Positions 8,397 through 16,398 of a DNA stretch of 35,201 nucleotides are shown one piece after another. Source of the DNA: Pseudomonadota bacterium (GTDB taxonomy: Bacteria > Pseudomonadota > Gammaproteobacteria > Burkholderiales > Thiobacillaceae). Each line of letters begins with the position of its first letter. The first letter of the stretch is position 1. The DNA is taken from positions 1 through 35,201 of the forward strand of contig JAUYET010000039.1 in assembly GCA_030691265.1 (NCBI GenBank), read 5' to 3'. The notes under the pieces are model-generated. The model was not told where the DNA came from. It ran no database searches and saw only the letters and a list, made by a program, of their open reading frames with translations. A program made the position numbers and the translations under genes.

Positions 8397-8846
8397 ATGC
8401 GTTACTGGCTGATGAAATCCGAACCTTCCGAATACAGCATCGACGATCTGGCGCGCGATGGCAGCGTGGCCTGGTTTGGCGTGCGCAATTACCAGGCGCG
8501 CAATTTCATGCGCGACCAGATGCGGGTCGGCGATGGCGTGCTGTTCTATCACTCGACTTGCGCCGAACCGGGTATCGCCGGACTGGCCGAAGTCAGTACG
8601 CTGGCTTATCCGGACGCGACACAGTTCGATGCAAGCGGCAAATACTTCGATCCCAAGGCCACACCCGAGAGCCCGCGCTGGTTCAACGTGGAAGTGAAAT
8701 TCGTCAAAAAAACACCGTTGATCCCGCTGGCCGAACTACGCGCCGCACCGGAACTGGCGACCATGCGAATTCTGGCCAAAGGCAACCGGCTGTCGATCAC
8801 GCCGGTGGATCCGGACGAGTGGAATTTCATCCATCGGCGCCTGTAG
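8397..8846 (+). CDS. EVE (PUA-like) domain protein
   Basis: 149 residues, covering one EVE domain from end to end: MRYWLMKSEPSEYSIDDL, WFGVRNYQARNFMR, MRVGDGVLFYHS, GIAGLAEVS, PRWFNVEVKFV and a C-terminal RLSITPVDPDEWNFI. The fold is related to PUA and YTH domains and is thought to bind modified bases in RNA or DNA; stand-alone housekeeping copies in Proteobacteria have no settled function. The ATG at 8397 follows CAAGGAATAAAC, which gives an AAGGA ribosome binding site. The TauE-like gene starts 18 bases after its stop, so the two may share a transcript. Confidence 0.92.
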   Translation: MRYWLMKSEPSEYSIDDLARDGSVAWFGVRNYQARNFMRDQMRVGDGVLFYHSTCAEPGIAGLAEVSTLAYPDATQFDASGKYFDPKATPESPRWFNVEVKFVKKTPLIPLAELRAAPELATMRILAKGNRLSITPVDPDEWNFIHRRL

Positions 8847-8864
8847 AAACCGTCCGTTACGAAC

Positions 8865-9668
8865 GTGGACATCTTTCTTGCGCTCTATTTCACGCTGGGC
8901 CTGGCCGCCGGCTTCATGGCCGGCCTGCTCGGGGTGGGTGGCGGGCTGTTGATGGTGCCGGTGCTGACCTGGGCTTACGCGGAGCAAGGCTTTGCGCCGC
9001 AATACAACATTCATCTGGCGTTGGCGACGTCGCTGGCGGTGATCGTGCCGACGGCTTTATCCAGTCTGCGCGCGCACCATGCGCATGGCGCGGTGGACTG
9101 GCCGGCGGTGCGCCGGATCGCGCCCGGCATCGTGCTGGGCACGCTGGCCGGCAGTCTGGCGGCGGCGAAGCTATCCGATGGCGGGCTGAAAATCTTCTTC
9201 ACCGTGTTTCTGTTCTACGCCGCGACGCAAATGCTGTTGGGCTTCAAACCGCCGGCGTCGCGCCAGATGCCGGGCCTGGCCGGGATGACCTTCGCCGGGG
9301 GCGTGATCGGGCTGGTGTCGAGCTGGGTCGGCATCGGCGGCGGCACCTTGTCGGTACCGTTTCTGACCTGGTGCAATGTCGGGCTGCGCCGGGCGATTGG
9401 CACCTCATCGGCAATCGGTTTGCCGATTGCGTTGGCGGGGAGCGTCGGCTATGGGGTTTCCGGGCTCGCTGTATCAGGTCTTCCGCCCGCCAGCGTCGGT
9501 TTCGTTTACTTGCCGGCGCTGGCCGCCATTGCGTTGGGCAGTTGGCTCACCGCGCCCTTTGGCGCCCGCGCGACGCATCGCTGGCCGGTACAACGGGTTA
9601 AAAAAATCTTTGCCGGTCTGCTCTACCTGCTGGCGGTACGCATAGCCTATGGCCTGTGGGCAGGCTGA
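8865..9668 (+). CDS. TauE/SafE family membrane transporter
   Basis: 267 residues with about eight hydrophobic segments and the two-fold repeat typical of TauE/SafE (DUF81) permeases: GFMAGLLGVGGGLLMVPVL in the first half and GLVSSWVGIGGGTLSVPFL in the second, both carrying the GxGGG signature. Members export or import sulfite, sulfoacetate and other organosulfur anions; the substrate cannot be read from sequence. The best start is GTG 8865 (first residues MDIFLALYFTLGLAAG), 18 bases after the EVE-domain gene; no strong ribosome binding site is seen, which fits translational coupling. It converges tail-to-tail with pilU with no gap. Confidence 0.9.
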   Translation: MDIFLALYFTLGLAAGFMAGLLGVGGGLLMVPVLTWAYAEQGFAPQYNIHLALATSLAVIVPTALSSLRAHHAHGAVDWPAVRRIAPGIVLGTLAGSLAAAKLSDGGLKIFFTVFLFYAATQMLLGFKPPASRQMPGLAGMTFAGGVIGLVSSWVGIGGGTLSVPFLTWCNVGLRRAIGTSSAIGLPIALAGSVGYGVSGLAVSGLPPASVGFVYLPALAAIALGSWLTAPFGARATHRWPVQRVKKIFAGLLYLLAVRIAYGLWAG

Positions 9669-10796
9669 TCAAACGATGTCGAGGTGATCCAGTCCGGAAA
9701 GCGGGCCTTCGTGATTGGCCTCTTTGACATGCAGCTTGATCTTCAGGCGCAGATCATTGAATGAGTCGGCATTGCGCAGCACATCTTCGGCGCTGACGAT
9801 GCCGATGCTGTAAAGGTCGTACAGCGATTGATCGAAGGTCTGCATGCCCATATCGCGTGAGCGCGACATGATGTCCTTCAGCTCGTCCAGACTGCCTTTC
9901 ATGATCAAGTCGCTGACCAGCGGCGAATTGAGCAGAATTTCCACCGCCGGAATGCGGCCCTTCTTGTCGGTACGCGGCACCAGGCGTTGCGAAACGACTG
10001 CGCGCAGATTCATCGACAGGTCGAGCAGCAATTGCTCGCGCCGCTCGCGCGGGAAGAAACTCAGGATGCGATCCAGCGCCTGATTGGCATTGTTGGCGTG
10101 GATGGTCGATAGACACAGGTGACCGGTTTCGGCATAGGCCATCGCGTAGTGCATGGTGTCCTGGTCGCGAATCTCGCCGATCAGGATCACGTCCGGCGCC
10201 TGGCGCAGGGTGTTTTTCAGCGCGGATTCCCAGTCCAGGGTATCCATGCCGATCTCGCGTTGGGTAATGATGCATTTGCCATGCTCATGCACGAATTCGA
10301 TCGGGTCTTCCACCGTGATGATGTGGTCCTGCGCGTTCTGGTTGCGATGTCCGACCATCGCCGCCAGCGTGGTGGACTTACCCGACCCGGTGGAACCGAC
10401 GATGATCACCAGACCGCGCGGCATCATGGTGATGTCTTTCAGCCCTGGCGGCAGATGCAGATCGTCCAGCAGCGGGATGGTGGTATTGATGTGGCGCATC
10501 ACGATACCGGTACGGCCCTGCTGCAAAAACACATTGACCCGGAAACGGCCGACTTCCGGCTGGTAAATGGCGAAGTTGGCCTCGTGCGTGGCGGCGAATT
10601 CGGCTTGCTGCTTCTCGCTCATCAACACTTTGGCGAACATCATGCTGTCGGCCGGTGTCAGCGACTGTTTGGAGATGGCGCTGATCTTGCCGTTGAGCTT
10701 GATCGCCGGCGGAAAACCCGCCGTGATGAACAGGTCGGAGGCATGGCGCACGACCATGAAGCGCAGCCACTCGTAGATTCGCGACAAATGGTCCAT
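9669..10796 (-). CDS. pilU: Twitching motility ATPase PilU
   Basis: An accessory retraction ATPase of type IV pili, 375 residues from ATG 10796 (MDHLSRIYEWLRFMV). An in-frame extension upstream would run into pilT and is rejected. It shows Walker A GSTGSGKST, the Asp box (ITVEDPIEFVHEHGKC), Walker B VILIGEIRDQDTM and the His box HANNANQALDRI. Its C-terminus (IKLHVKEANHEGPLSGLDHL) is the extension that separates PilU from PilT. It acts with PilT at the cytoplasmic base of the pilus. It starts 4 bases after the pilT stop, so the two are co-transcribed. Confidence 0.94.
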   Translation of the reverse strand: MDHLSRIYEWLRFMVVRHASDLFITAGFPPAIKLNGKISAISKQSLTPADSMMFAKVLMSEKQQAEFAATHEANFAIYQPEVGRFRVNVFLQQGRTGIVMRHINTTIPLLDDLHLPPGLKDITMMPRGLVIIVGSTGSGKSTTLAAMVGHRNQNAQDHIITVEDPIEFVHEHGKCIITQREIGMDTLDWESALKNTLRQAPDVILIGEIRDQDTMHYAMAYAETGHLCLSTIHANNANQALDRILSFFPRERREQLLLDLSMNLRAVVSQRLVPRTDKKGRIPAVEILLNSPLVSDLIMKGSLDELKDIMSRSRDMGMQTFDQSLYDLYSIGIVSAEDVLRNADSFNDLRLKIKLHVKEANHEGPLSGLDHLDIV

Positions 10797-10800
10797 TAAT

Positions 10801-11844
10801 TCAACCCAGGAACATGTCTTTATTGACCGCGATGGCGCGCGCATCGGACGTCTCGATCACATTGCGGCGCACCAACTCGACCATGGCCTGATCCAGCGTC
10901 TGCATGCCCAGAGACTGGCCGGTCTGGATCGAGGAATACATCTGGGCCACCTTGTTTTCGCGGATCAGGTTACGAATGGCGGGCGTACCCAGCATGATTT
11001 CATGTACTGCCACACGACCTTCACCGTTCTTGCGCTTGAGCAGGGTTTGCGAAATGACCGAACGCAACGATTCGGACAACATCGAACGCACCATTTCCTT
11101 TTCCGCAGCCGGGAACACATCGACGATCCGGTCCACCGTCTTGGCGGCGGAGGAGGTGTGCAAGGTGCCGAACACCAGATGGCCGGTCTCGGCGGCGGTC
11201 AACGCCAAGCGGATGGTTTCCAGATCGCGCATTTCGCCGACCAGAATCACGTCCGGGTCTTCGCGCAACGCCGAACGCAAGGCTTCCGCGAAACCGTGCG
11301 TATGCGGCCCGACCTCGCGCTGGTTGACCAGGCACTTCTTGCTCTTGTGCACGAATTCGATCGGGTCTTCGATGGTGAGGATGTGGCCGAACTCTTTTTC
11401 GTTGACGTAATCGACCATCGCCGCCAGCGTGGTCGATTTGCCGGAACCGGTCGGGCCGGTGACGACCACGAGACCGCGCGGTGCATCGGCGATGTCCTTG
11501 AATATCTTCGGCGCTTCAAGCTGTTCCAGCGTCAGCACCACGCTGGGAATGGTACGGAACACGGCGGCCGCGCCGCGTTCCTGGTTGAAGGCGTTGACCC
11601 GGAAGCGCGCCACATCGCGCAATTCGAAGGAAAAATCGACTTCGAGTTGCGCTTCGTAAACCTTGCGCTGGGCGTCGCTCATGATGTCGTACACCATCGC
11701 GCGCACTTCCTGATTGTTGAGTGCGGGCACGTTGATGCGACGAATATCTCCATGCACCCGAATCATCGGCGGCAGGCCGGATGAGAGGTGCAGATCGGAG
11801 GCCTTGTTCTTGACCGAGAAGGCAAGGAGCTCGGAAATTTCCAT
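10801..11844 (-). CDS. pilT: Type IV pilus retraction ATPase PilT
   Basis: 347 residues, the usual PilT length. PilT is the hexameric motor that depolymerises type IV pili for twitching, DNA uptake and surface sensing. It shows N-terminal SDLHLSSGLPP (PAS-like domain), Walker A GPTGSGKST, the Asp box LTIEDPIEFVHKSKKC, Walker B VILVGEMRDLETI, the His box HTSSAAKTVDRI, and the C-terminal AIRNLIRE motif that is characteristic of PilT and needed for retraction. It is divergent from yggS with a 47-base spacer, so both promoters must overlap there. pilU follows directly. The core pilus genes are not in the window. Confidence 0.96.
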   Translation of the reverse strand: MEISELLAFSVKNKASDLHLSSGLPPMIRVHGDIRRINVPALNNQEVRAMVYDIMSDAQRKVYEAQLEVDFSFELRDVARFRVNAFNQERGAAAVFRTIPSVVLTLEQLEAPKIFKDIADAPRGLVVVTGPTGSGKSTTLAAMVDYVNEKEFGHILTIEDPIEFVHKSKKCLVNQREVGPHTHGFAEALRSALREDPDVILVGEMRDLETIRLALTAAETGHLVFGTLHTSSAAKTVDRIVDVFPAAEKEMVRSMLSESLRSVISQTLLKRKNGEGRVAVHEIMLGTPAIRNLIRENKVAQMYSSIQTGQSLGMQTLDQAMVELVRRNVIETSDARAIAVNKDMFLG

Positions 11845-11891
11845 TACAATTCCCCGAGTTACGTGATTTTTAAGAGGGAGCGCGGGGCATT

Positions 11892-12605
11892 ATGGGCGCA
11901 ATCGCCGCCGCCTTACAAGCCTGCCAGAACCGCATCGCCAGCGCCTGTCACGCAGCCGGCAGAGCAGAAAAATGCGCGCGCCTGGTGGCGGTCGGCAAGA
12001 CCTTCCCTGCTGCCTCGATTCGCGAAGCCTATGCCGCAGGTCAGCGTGTTTTTGGCGAGAGTTACCTGCAGGAAGCGCTGCCCAAACTGGAACAACTTGC
12101 CGACCTGGCGATCGAATGGCATTTCATCGGTCCGCTACAAAGCAACAAGACACGCCAGGTCGCCGCCCATTTCGACTGGGTCCATAGCGTCGAGCGCGAA
12201 AAAATTGCGCAACGCCTCTCCGAACAACGTCCCGCGCACATGCCGCCTTTGAATGTCTGCATCCAGGTCAACGTCAGCGGCGAAGCCAGCAAGAGCGGTG
12301 TCGCGCCCGCTGCCGCTCTGGCGCTCGCACAGGCGATGGCGACCTTGCCCAATCTGCGCTTGCGCGGTTTCATGGCGATCCCGGAGCCCAGCCACGACAC
12401 TTCCCTGCAACGCAGCCGGTTTCGTCGCGTAGCCGAGTTGCTGCAAGCCGCGCGCACGAGCCTGGATCTCGACACGCTGTCGATGGGCATGTCCGCCGAC
12501 CTGGAGGCGGCCATACACGAAGGGGCGACGCTGGTCCGCGTCGGAACGGACATCTTTGGCGCCCGGCCAGTCATAAAAAACAACCCACAGGAGCGGACAG
12601 CATGA
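11892..12605 (+). CDS. yggS: PLP homeostasis protein YggS/PLPBP
   Basis: 237 residues, single-domain fold-type III PLP-binding protein involved in vitamin B6 and amino-acid homeostasis. The PLP lysine is in LVAVGKTFP near residue 37. Other family signatures are GESYLQEALPK (commonly GENYVQE), EWHFIGPLQSNKTRQV, VCIQVNVSGEASKSG, LRGFMAIPEP and LSMGMSADLEAAIHEGATLVRVGTDIFG. It begins at ATG 11892 and ends with an ATGA overlap with proC. The order pilT / yggS-proC-yggT is typical of Proteobacteria. Confidence 0.96.
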   Translation: MGAIAAALQACQNRIASACHAAGRAEKCARLVAVGKTFPAASIREAYAAGQRVFGESYLQEALPKLEQLADLAIEWHFIGPLQSNKTRQVAAHFDWVHSVEREKIAQRLSEQRPAHMPPLNVCIQVNVSGEASKSGVAPAAALALAQAMATLPNLRLRGFMAIPEPSHDTSLQRSRFRRVAELLQAARTSLDLDTLSMGMSADLEAAIHEGATLVRVGTDIFGARPVIKNNPQERTA

Positions 12606-13435
12606 AATTGGGATTCATCGGCGGCGGCAACATGGCGGCCGCCATGATCGGCGGCTTGCTGCAAAAAGGCTTCGTGGCATCCGCTATCGACGTGGTGGAA
12701 ACCGGCCCGGAACGACGCGACTGGCTGGCGCATGAGTTTGGCATCGTGGCGCATGCAAACGCCGAGGGAGTCCTGGCGGCTGAAGTCATCGTGCTGGCGG
12801 TCAAACCGCAGCAACTGGCCGAAGTGTTGCGTGCTTTGCCGCCACTCAAACCCGAGCAACTGGTGCTTTCTATCGCCGCCGGGGTGCGTGCCAATGACAT
12901 TTCACGCTGGCTGGGCGGCCATCCGGCCGTGGTCCGCGCCATGCCCAATACGCCAGCCCTGGTCGGCGCGGGCATTGCCGGCCTGTTCGCGTTGCCCGGC
13001 GTGACCGAGGCGCAAAAAGCGCAAGCCAGCCGCATTCTGGAAGCGGTGGGACGCGCGGTCTGGGTGCCGCAGGAAGCGCAGATCGACGTCGTGACCGCCA
13101 TTTCCGGCAGCGGTCCGGCCTACGTGTTCTATTTCATCGAAGCGCTGGAAAAAGCCGGCATCGACCTGGGTCTGCCGCCTGAAACCGCGCGCTTGCTGAC
13201 CTTGCAAACCTTCTTCGGCGCCGCCGCGCTGGCGATCAAGGATCAATCCGCGCCGGCCGAATTGCGCGCCCGCGTCACCTCCAAAGGCGGCACCACCGAA
13301 CGCGGCATTCTGGCGCTGGAAGAAGGCGGAGTCGGCTATGCCATTGGCCTGGCGGCGCGCGCGGCGGCCGAACGCGCCGCCGAAATGGGCGAGTTGCTTG
13401 GTAAAAACAACGGCACAGACGGCGGGGAAAACTGA
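12602..13435 (+). CDS. proC: Pyrroline-5-carboxylate reductase
   Basis: Reduces pyrroline-5-carboxylate to proline with NAD(P)H, the last step of proline synthesis. It has 277 residues (E. coli 269). The Rossmann start MKLGFIGGGNMAAAMIGG binds the dinucleotide. Further marks are VLAVKPQQLAEVL, VRAMPNTPALVGAG, and the ProC signature near residues 160-170 (AISGSGPAYVFYFIEA) with the C-terminal RVTSKGGTTERGI. The start overlaps the yggS stop (ATGA at 12602-12605) and the stop overlaps the yggT start, so the unit is translationally coupled. Confidence 0.97.
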   Translation: MKLGFIGGGNMAAAMIGGLLQKGFVASAIDVVETGPERRDWLAHEFGIVAHANAEGVLAAEVIVLAVKPQQLAEVLRALPPLKPEQLVLSIAAGVRANDISRWLGGHPAVVRAMPNTPALVGAGIAGLFALPGVTEAQKAQASRILEAVGRAVWVPQEAQIDVVTAISGSGPAYVFYFIEALEKAGIDLGLPPETARLLTLQTFFGAAALAIKDQSAPAELRARVTSKGGTTERGILALEEGGVGYAIGLAARAAAERAAEMGELLGKNNGTDGGEN

Positions 13436-14013
13436 TGCTCATCGACGCCGCCCAGTTTCTGCTGCGCACCCTGTTCGATCTGGCCGCGTGCGCCTTTTTT
13501 CTGCGCTTCTGGATGCAATGGGCGCGGGTGCCGTTTCATAACCCGTTCGCCCAGTTTGTCGTCAAGGTCACCGATTTCGCGGTGAAGCCGCTGCGCCGCG
13601 TGCTGCCCGGCCTGTTCGGCCTCGACTGGGCCAGCCTGCTGCCTTTTTTTGTCGCCGAATTGCTGATGGTGCTGGGCATACATTGGCTCATGGGCTATCC
13701 CTTCGCGATCGCCGGCGCCGCCGTGATACCCGGGTTTCTGCTGCTCGCGCTGGCAGCCTCGTTAAAGCTGATGTTGTATGTGCTGATCGGCTTTGTCGTG
13801 CTGCAAGCCATCCTGAGCTGGGTCAACCCGTTCTCGCCGCTGGCGCCGGTTTTTTACGCGCTGGCGCGGCCGGTAATCGGCCCGTTCCAGAAGATCATTC
13901 CGCCGCTAGGCGGCATCGATCTGTCGCCGATGGTCGCGCTGATCGTGGTCCAATTGCTGCTGATCGCGCCGGTGGCGGCGCTGGAACGCTACGCGCGCGG
14001 GTTGGTCTGGTGA
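13435..14013 (+). CDS. yggT: YggT family membrane protein
   Basis: 192 residues with two YggT domains in tandem, each with two hydrophobic helices. The first half has FFLRFWMQWARVPFHNPFAQFVVKVTDFAV; the second has LQAILSWVNPFSPLAPVFYALARPVIGPFQKIIPP, carrying the conserved NPxxP...P pattern of the family. It is a predicted inner-membrane protein; relatives have been linked to osmotic tolerance and cell-envelope functions, but the mechanism is not established. The start overlaps the proC stop by one base (TGATG), and the stop overlaps the GTG start of yggU. Confidence 0.93.
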   Translation: MLIDAAQFLLRTLFDLAACAFFLRFWMQWARVPFHNPFAQFVVKVTDFAVKPLRRVLPGLFGLDWASLLPFFVAELLMVLGIHWLMGYPFAIAGAAVIPGFLLLALAASLKLMLYVLIGFVVLQAILSWVNPFSPLAPVFYALARPVIGPFQKIIPPLGGIDLSPMVALIVVQLLLIAPVAALERYARGLVW

Positions 14014-14306
14014 CTGACTGGGTCAAATCCTCGGACGGCGGCGCAGAATTGAGCGTCCACATTCAACCGGGTGCGGCGAAAAGCGAAATCGCCGGGTTGC
14101 ACGGCGATGCAATCAAGATTCGTATCAAAGCCAGGCCGATTGAAGGCGCGGCAAACGCGGCTTTGGCCGAATTCGTGGCAACATGCCTTGGCGTTCCGCG
14201 CAAGGCGGTTAAAATCCTGCGCGGCGAGAAATCCCGCCGCAAATCGGTTTGGGTAGCGATGCAAGCAGACGAAGCAGAACGGCGGCTATTGGGGAATATG
14301 GGATGA
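14010..14306 (+). CDS. yggU: YggU/DUF167 family protein
   Basis: 98 residues. It has the DUF167 core: LSVHIQPGAAKSEIAG, IKIRIKARPIEGAANAAL, GVPRKAVKILRGEKSRRKSVWV. Function is unknown, although the family is widely conserved in bacteria and eukaryotes. The GTG start at 14010 overlaps the yggT stop (GTGA), and the TGA stop overlaps the ATG of the dynamin-like gene (ATGA). It is therefore the fourth gene in a chain of overlapping starts and stops that begins at yggS. Confidence 0.93.
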   Translation: MTDWVKSSDGGAELSVHIQPGAAKSEIAGLHGDAIKIRIKARPIEGAANAALAEFVATCLGVPRKAVKILRGEKSRRKSVWVAMQADEAERRLLGNMG

Positions 14307-16267
14307 ATTACGGTTTGGAAAGCGGCATCACCCGGTTCAAGAACCGACGTGACAGGCTGGTGAAGGTGGTCACGGCCTACAAGGAGTGGCTGGAGCATTA
14401 CGCCGATCCCGAGCCGGAACAATTGCTCCGTCTGTTCGATTTGGCCGAAAACCTGAAGCGCGACCGGCTGATGGTGGCCTTCGTCGCCGAATTCAGCCGC
14501 GGCAAAACCGAGTTGATCAACGCCCTGTTCTTCTCCGATTTCAAACAGCGTTTGCTGCCCTCCGACGCCGGCCGCACCACGATGTGCCCGACCGAGATTT
14601 ATTACGATGCGGACACCGAGCCCTATATCCGCCTGCTGCCGATCGAAACCCGCTTCCGCGATGACAGCATCACCGCGCTGAAACGCCACCCGGTCGAATG
14701 GAGCACCATCAAGCTCGAAGTCAGCGATCCCAGCGCCATGGTCACCGCCATGCGCAAACTGGCCGAAACCAAGGTGGTGTTCAAGGTGGAAGCGCGCGCG
14801 CTCGGCCTGTGGGACGACAACGACCCCAACCTGGGCTACATGGTGAAAGACCCGGACCGCGTCGAAATTCCGGCCTGGCGTTACGCCATGATCAATTACC
14901 CGCATCCGCTGCTGGAATCCGGACTCGCCATTCTCGACACGCCGGGCCTCAACGCGATGGGCGTGGAACCGGAACTGACCATTTCCTCGATCCCCAACGC
15001 GCACGCCCTGCTCTTCCTGCTCGCCACCGACACCGGCGTCACCCAGTCCGATTTCGAGATCTGGAACAAATGGGTTTCGCGGCATGCCGGCCAGCACTAC
15101 GCCGTATTGAACAAGATCGACATGCTGTGGGATGACCTCAAGACGCCGGAAGAGATCGGCCGCACCATTCAACGCCAGATCGAATCCACCGCCATCCAGC
15201 TCAATATCTCGCCGTCCAGCGTGATGGCCATTTCTGCGCAGAAGGCGCTGGTCGGCAAGATTCGCGGCGATGCGGACCTGCTCAAGCGTTCCGGCATCCA
15301 GGGTCTGGAAGTGATGCTGGCGCGCGAGATCATCCCCTCACGCGAAAAAATCATGCGCGAATCGATGGTGCGCGAAGTCGGTCCGCTGCTGACCGAAACG
15401 CGGGAAACCGCCCACAACCGGATTCAGGCGGCGCGCCAGAACCTGCTCGACCTGCAAGCTTTGTCTGGCAAGAACCAGCAGATCGTCGGCCAGATGCGGG
15501 AAAAAATGCTGTACGACAAGCAGCTTTACGACGAAACCACGCGCAATTTCACGGTCACCCGCAAGGTTGTCGCGCAGCAAGGCTGGGAACTGCTCGCCCG
15601 CCTCGACGATGACCGCATGGACAAGATCATCGAAGAATCGATGATGGCCATCAACGACAGTTGGACCACCGCCGGCCTGATCAAGGGCATGCATTTGTTG
15701 ATCCGTCGCATGGGCGCCGAATTCGACTTCGCCCACCAGCAATGCGGCGGCATCAAGCAACTGCTCAATTCCGCCTACCAGCGTTTTCATGAGGTGCATG
15801 GCCTGGAACTGAACGACCCGCCCATGCTCGACCTCTCCCGCTACCGCGCCCGCCTCGATGAACTGATGGTCAGCACGCAGGAGTTCTGCTCCGACCCGCT
15901 CAACATCATGTTGGAGAAGCGCTTCATGGTGAAGAAGTTCTACATCGCGCTGGTCACCCAGGCGCGCATCCTGTTCCAGCAGGTGCGCATCGAAACCGAA
16001 ACCTGGCTGCGCCTGACCCTCGACCCCATCGTCGAGCGCATCACCGAGCACAAATCACAGTTGGAGCACCGCCTGGAAAACCTCAACAAGGTGCATGCCA
16101 ACCTGGGTTCCATCCAGGAGCGCAGCGGTGTGGTGAGCCGGGAAATCGTCGCAATCCGGGCTCAGGTCGAGAAAATGGAAGCCATCGCCAAGGAATTCTC
16201 GCTGCTCACCGGCGTCGCCTTCCGGCCGCTGGAAACGCCGCCCGGGCAACCCGCCCCGCTCAAATAA
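14303..16267 (+). CDS. Dynamin-like GTPase family protein
   Basis: 654 residues from ATG 14303, which overlaps the yggU stop; an in-frame ATG at 14249 lies within yggU and is rejected. The G domain is N-terminal: the P-loop region VAEFSRGKTELINALFF (residues about 61-77), switch I around RTTMCPTEI, G3 ILDTPGLN near 210 and G4 LNKID near 269. The first P-loop glycine is replaced by alanine (AEFSRGKT), which is unusual. The C-terminal 300 residues are mostly helical with long heptad-like stretches (about 570-640), as in dynamin-related and clamp-type GTPases of bacteria that act on membranes. It has no clear transmembrane helix. The real substrate and role are not known. The last gene of the ygg series, it ends next to a palindrome that duplicates its 3' end. 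Confidence 0.85.
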   Translation: MNYGLESGITRFKNRRDRLVKVVTAYKEWLEHYADPEPEQLLRLFDLAENLKRDRLMVAFVAEFSRGKTELINALFFSDFKQRLLPSDAGRTTMCPTEIYYDADTEPYIRLLPIETRFRDDSITALKRHPVEWSTIKLEVSDPSAMVTAMRKLAETKVVFKVEARALGLWDDNDPNLGYMVKDPDRVEIPAWRYAMINYPHPLLESGLAILDTPGLNAMGVEPELTISSIPNAHALLFLLATDTGVTQSDFEIWNKWVSRHAGQHYAVLNKIDMLWDDLKTPEEIGRTIQRQIESTAIQLNISPSSVMAISAQKALVGKIRGDADLLKRSGIQGLEVMLAREIIPSREKIMRESMVREVGPLLTETRETAHNRIQAARQNLLDLQALSGKNQQIVGQMREKMLYDKQLYDETTRNFTVTRKVVAQQGWELLARLDDDRMDKIIEESMMAINDSWTTAGLIKGMHLLIRRMGAEFDFAHQQCGGIKQLLNSAYQRFHEVHGLELNDPPMLDLSRYRARLDELMVSTQEFCSDPLNIMLEKRFMVKKFYIALVTQARILFQQVRIETETWLRLTLDPIVERITEHKSQLEHRLENLNKVHANLGSIQERSGVVSREIVAIRAQVEKMEAIAKEFSLLTGVAFRPLETPPGQPAPLK

Positions 16268-16381
16268 GGCTGCCCGTTTGTAGGTTGGGCAAAGCGCAGC
16301 GTGCCCAACATTCCACGCTCCGATGTTGGGCACGCTGCGCTTTGCCCAACCTACGGAATGCCCCGCTCAAATAAGGTTGCC
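16253..16381. repeat. Palindrome (GTAGGTTGGGCAAAGCGCAGC type) with flanking 22-bp direct repeats
   Basis: The palindrome itself is 16280-16354, with arms GTAGGTTGGGCAAAGCGCAG and its reverse complement. It is bracketed by direct repeats of 22 bases, 16253-16274 and 16360-16381, which differ at one base (core GCCCCGCTCAAATAAGG). The left copy is the end of the dynamin-like gene including its TAA stop. The same palindrome body is found at 23754 and 27308. Confidence 0.9.
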
Positions 16382-16398
16382 GGAGGGTTGCCACACGC

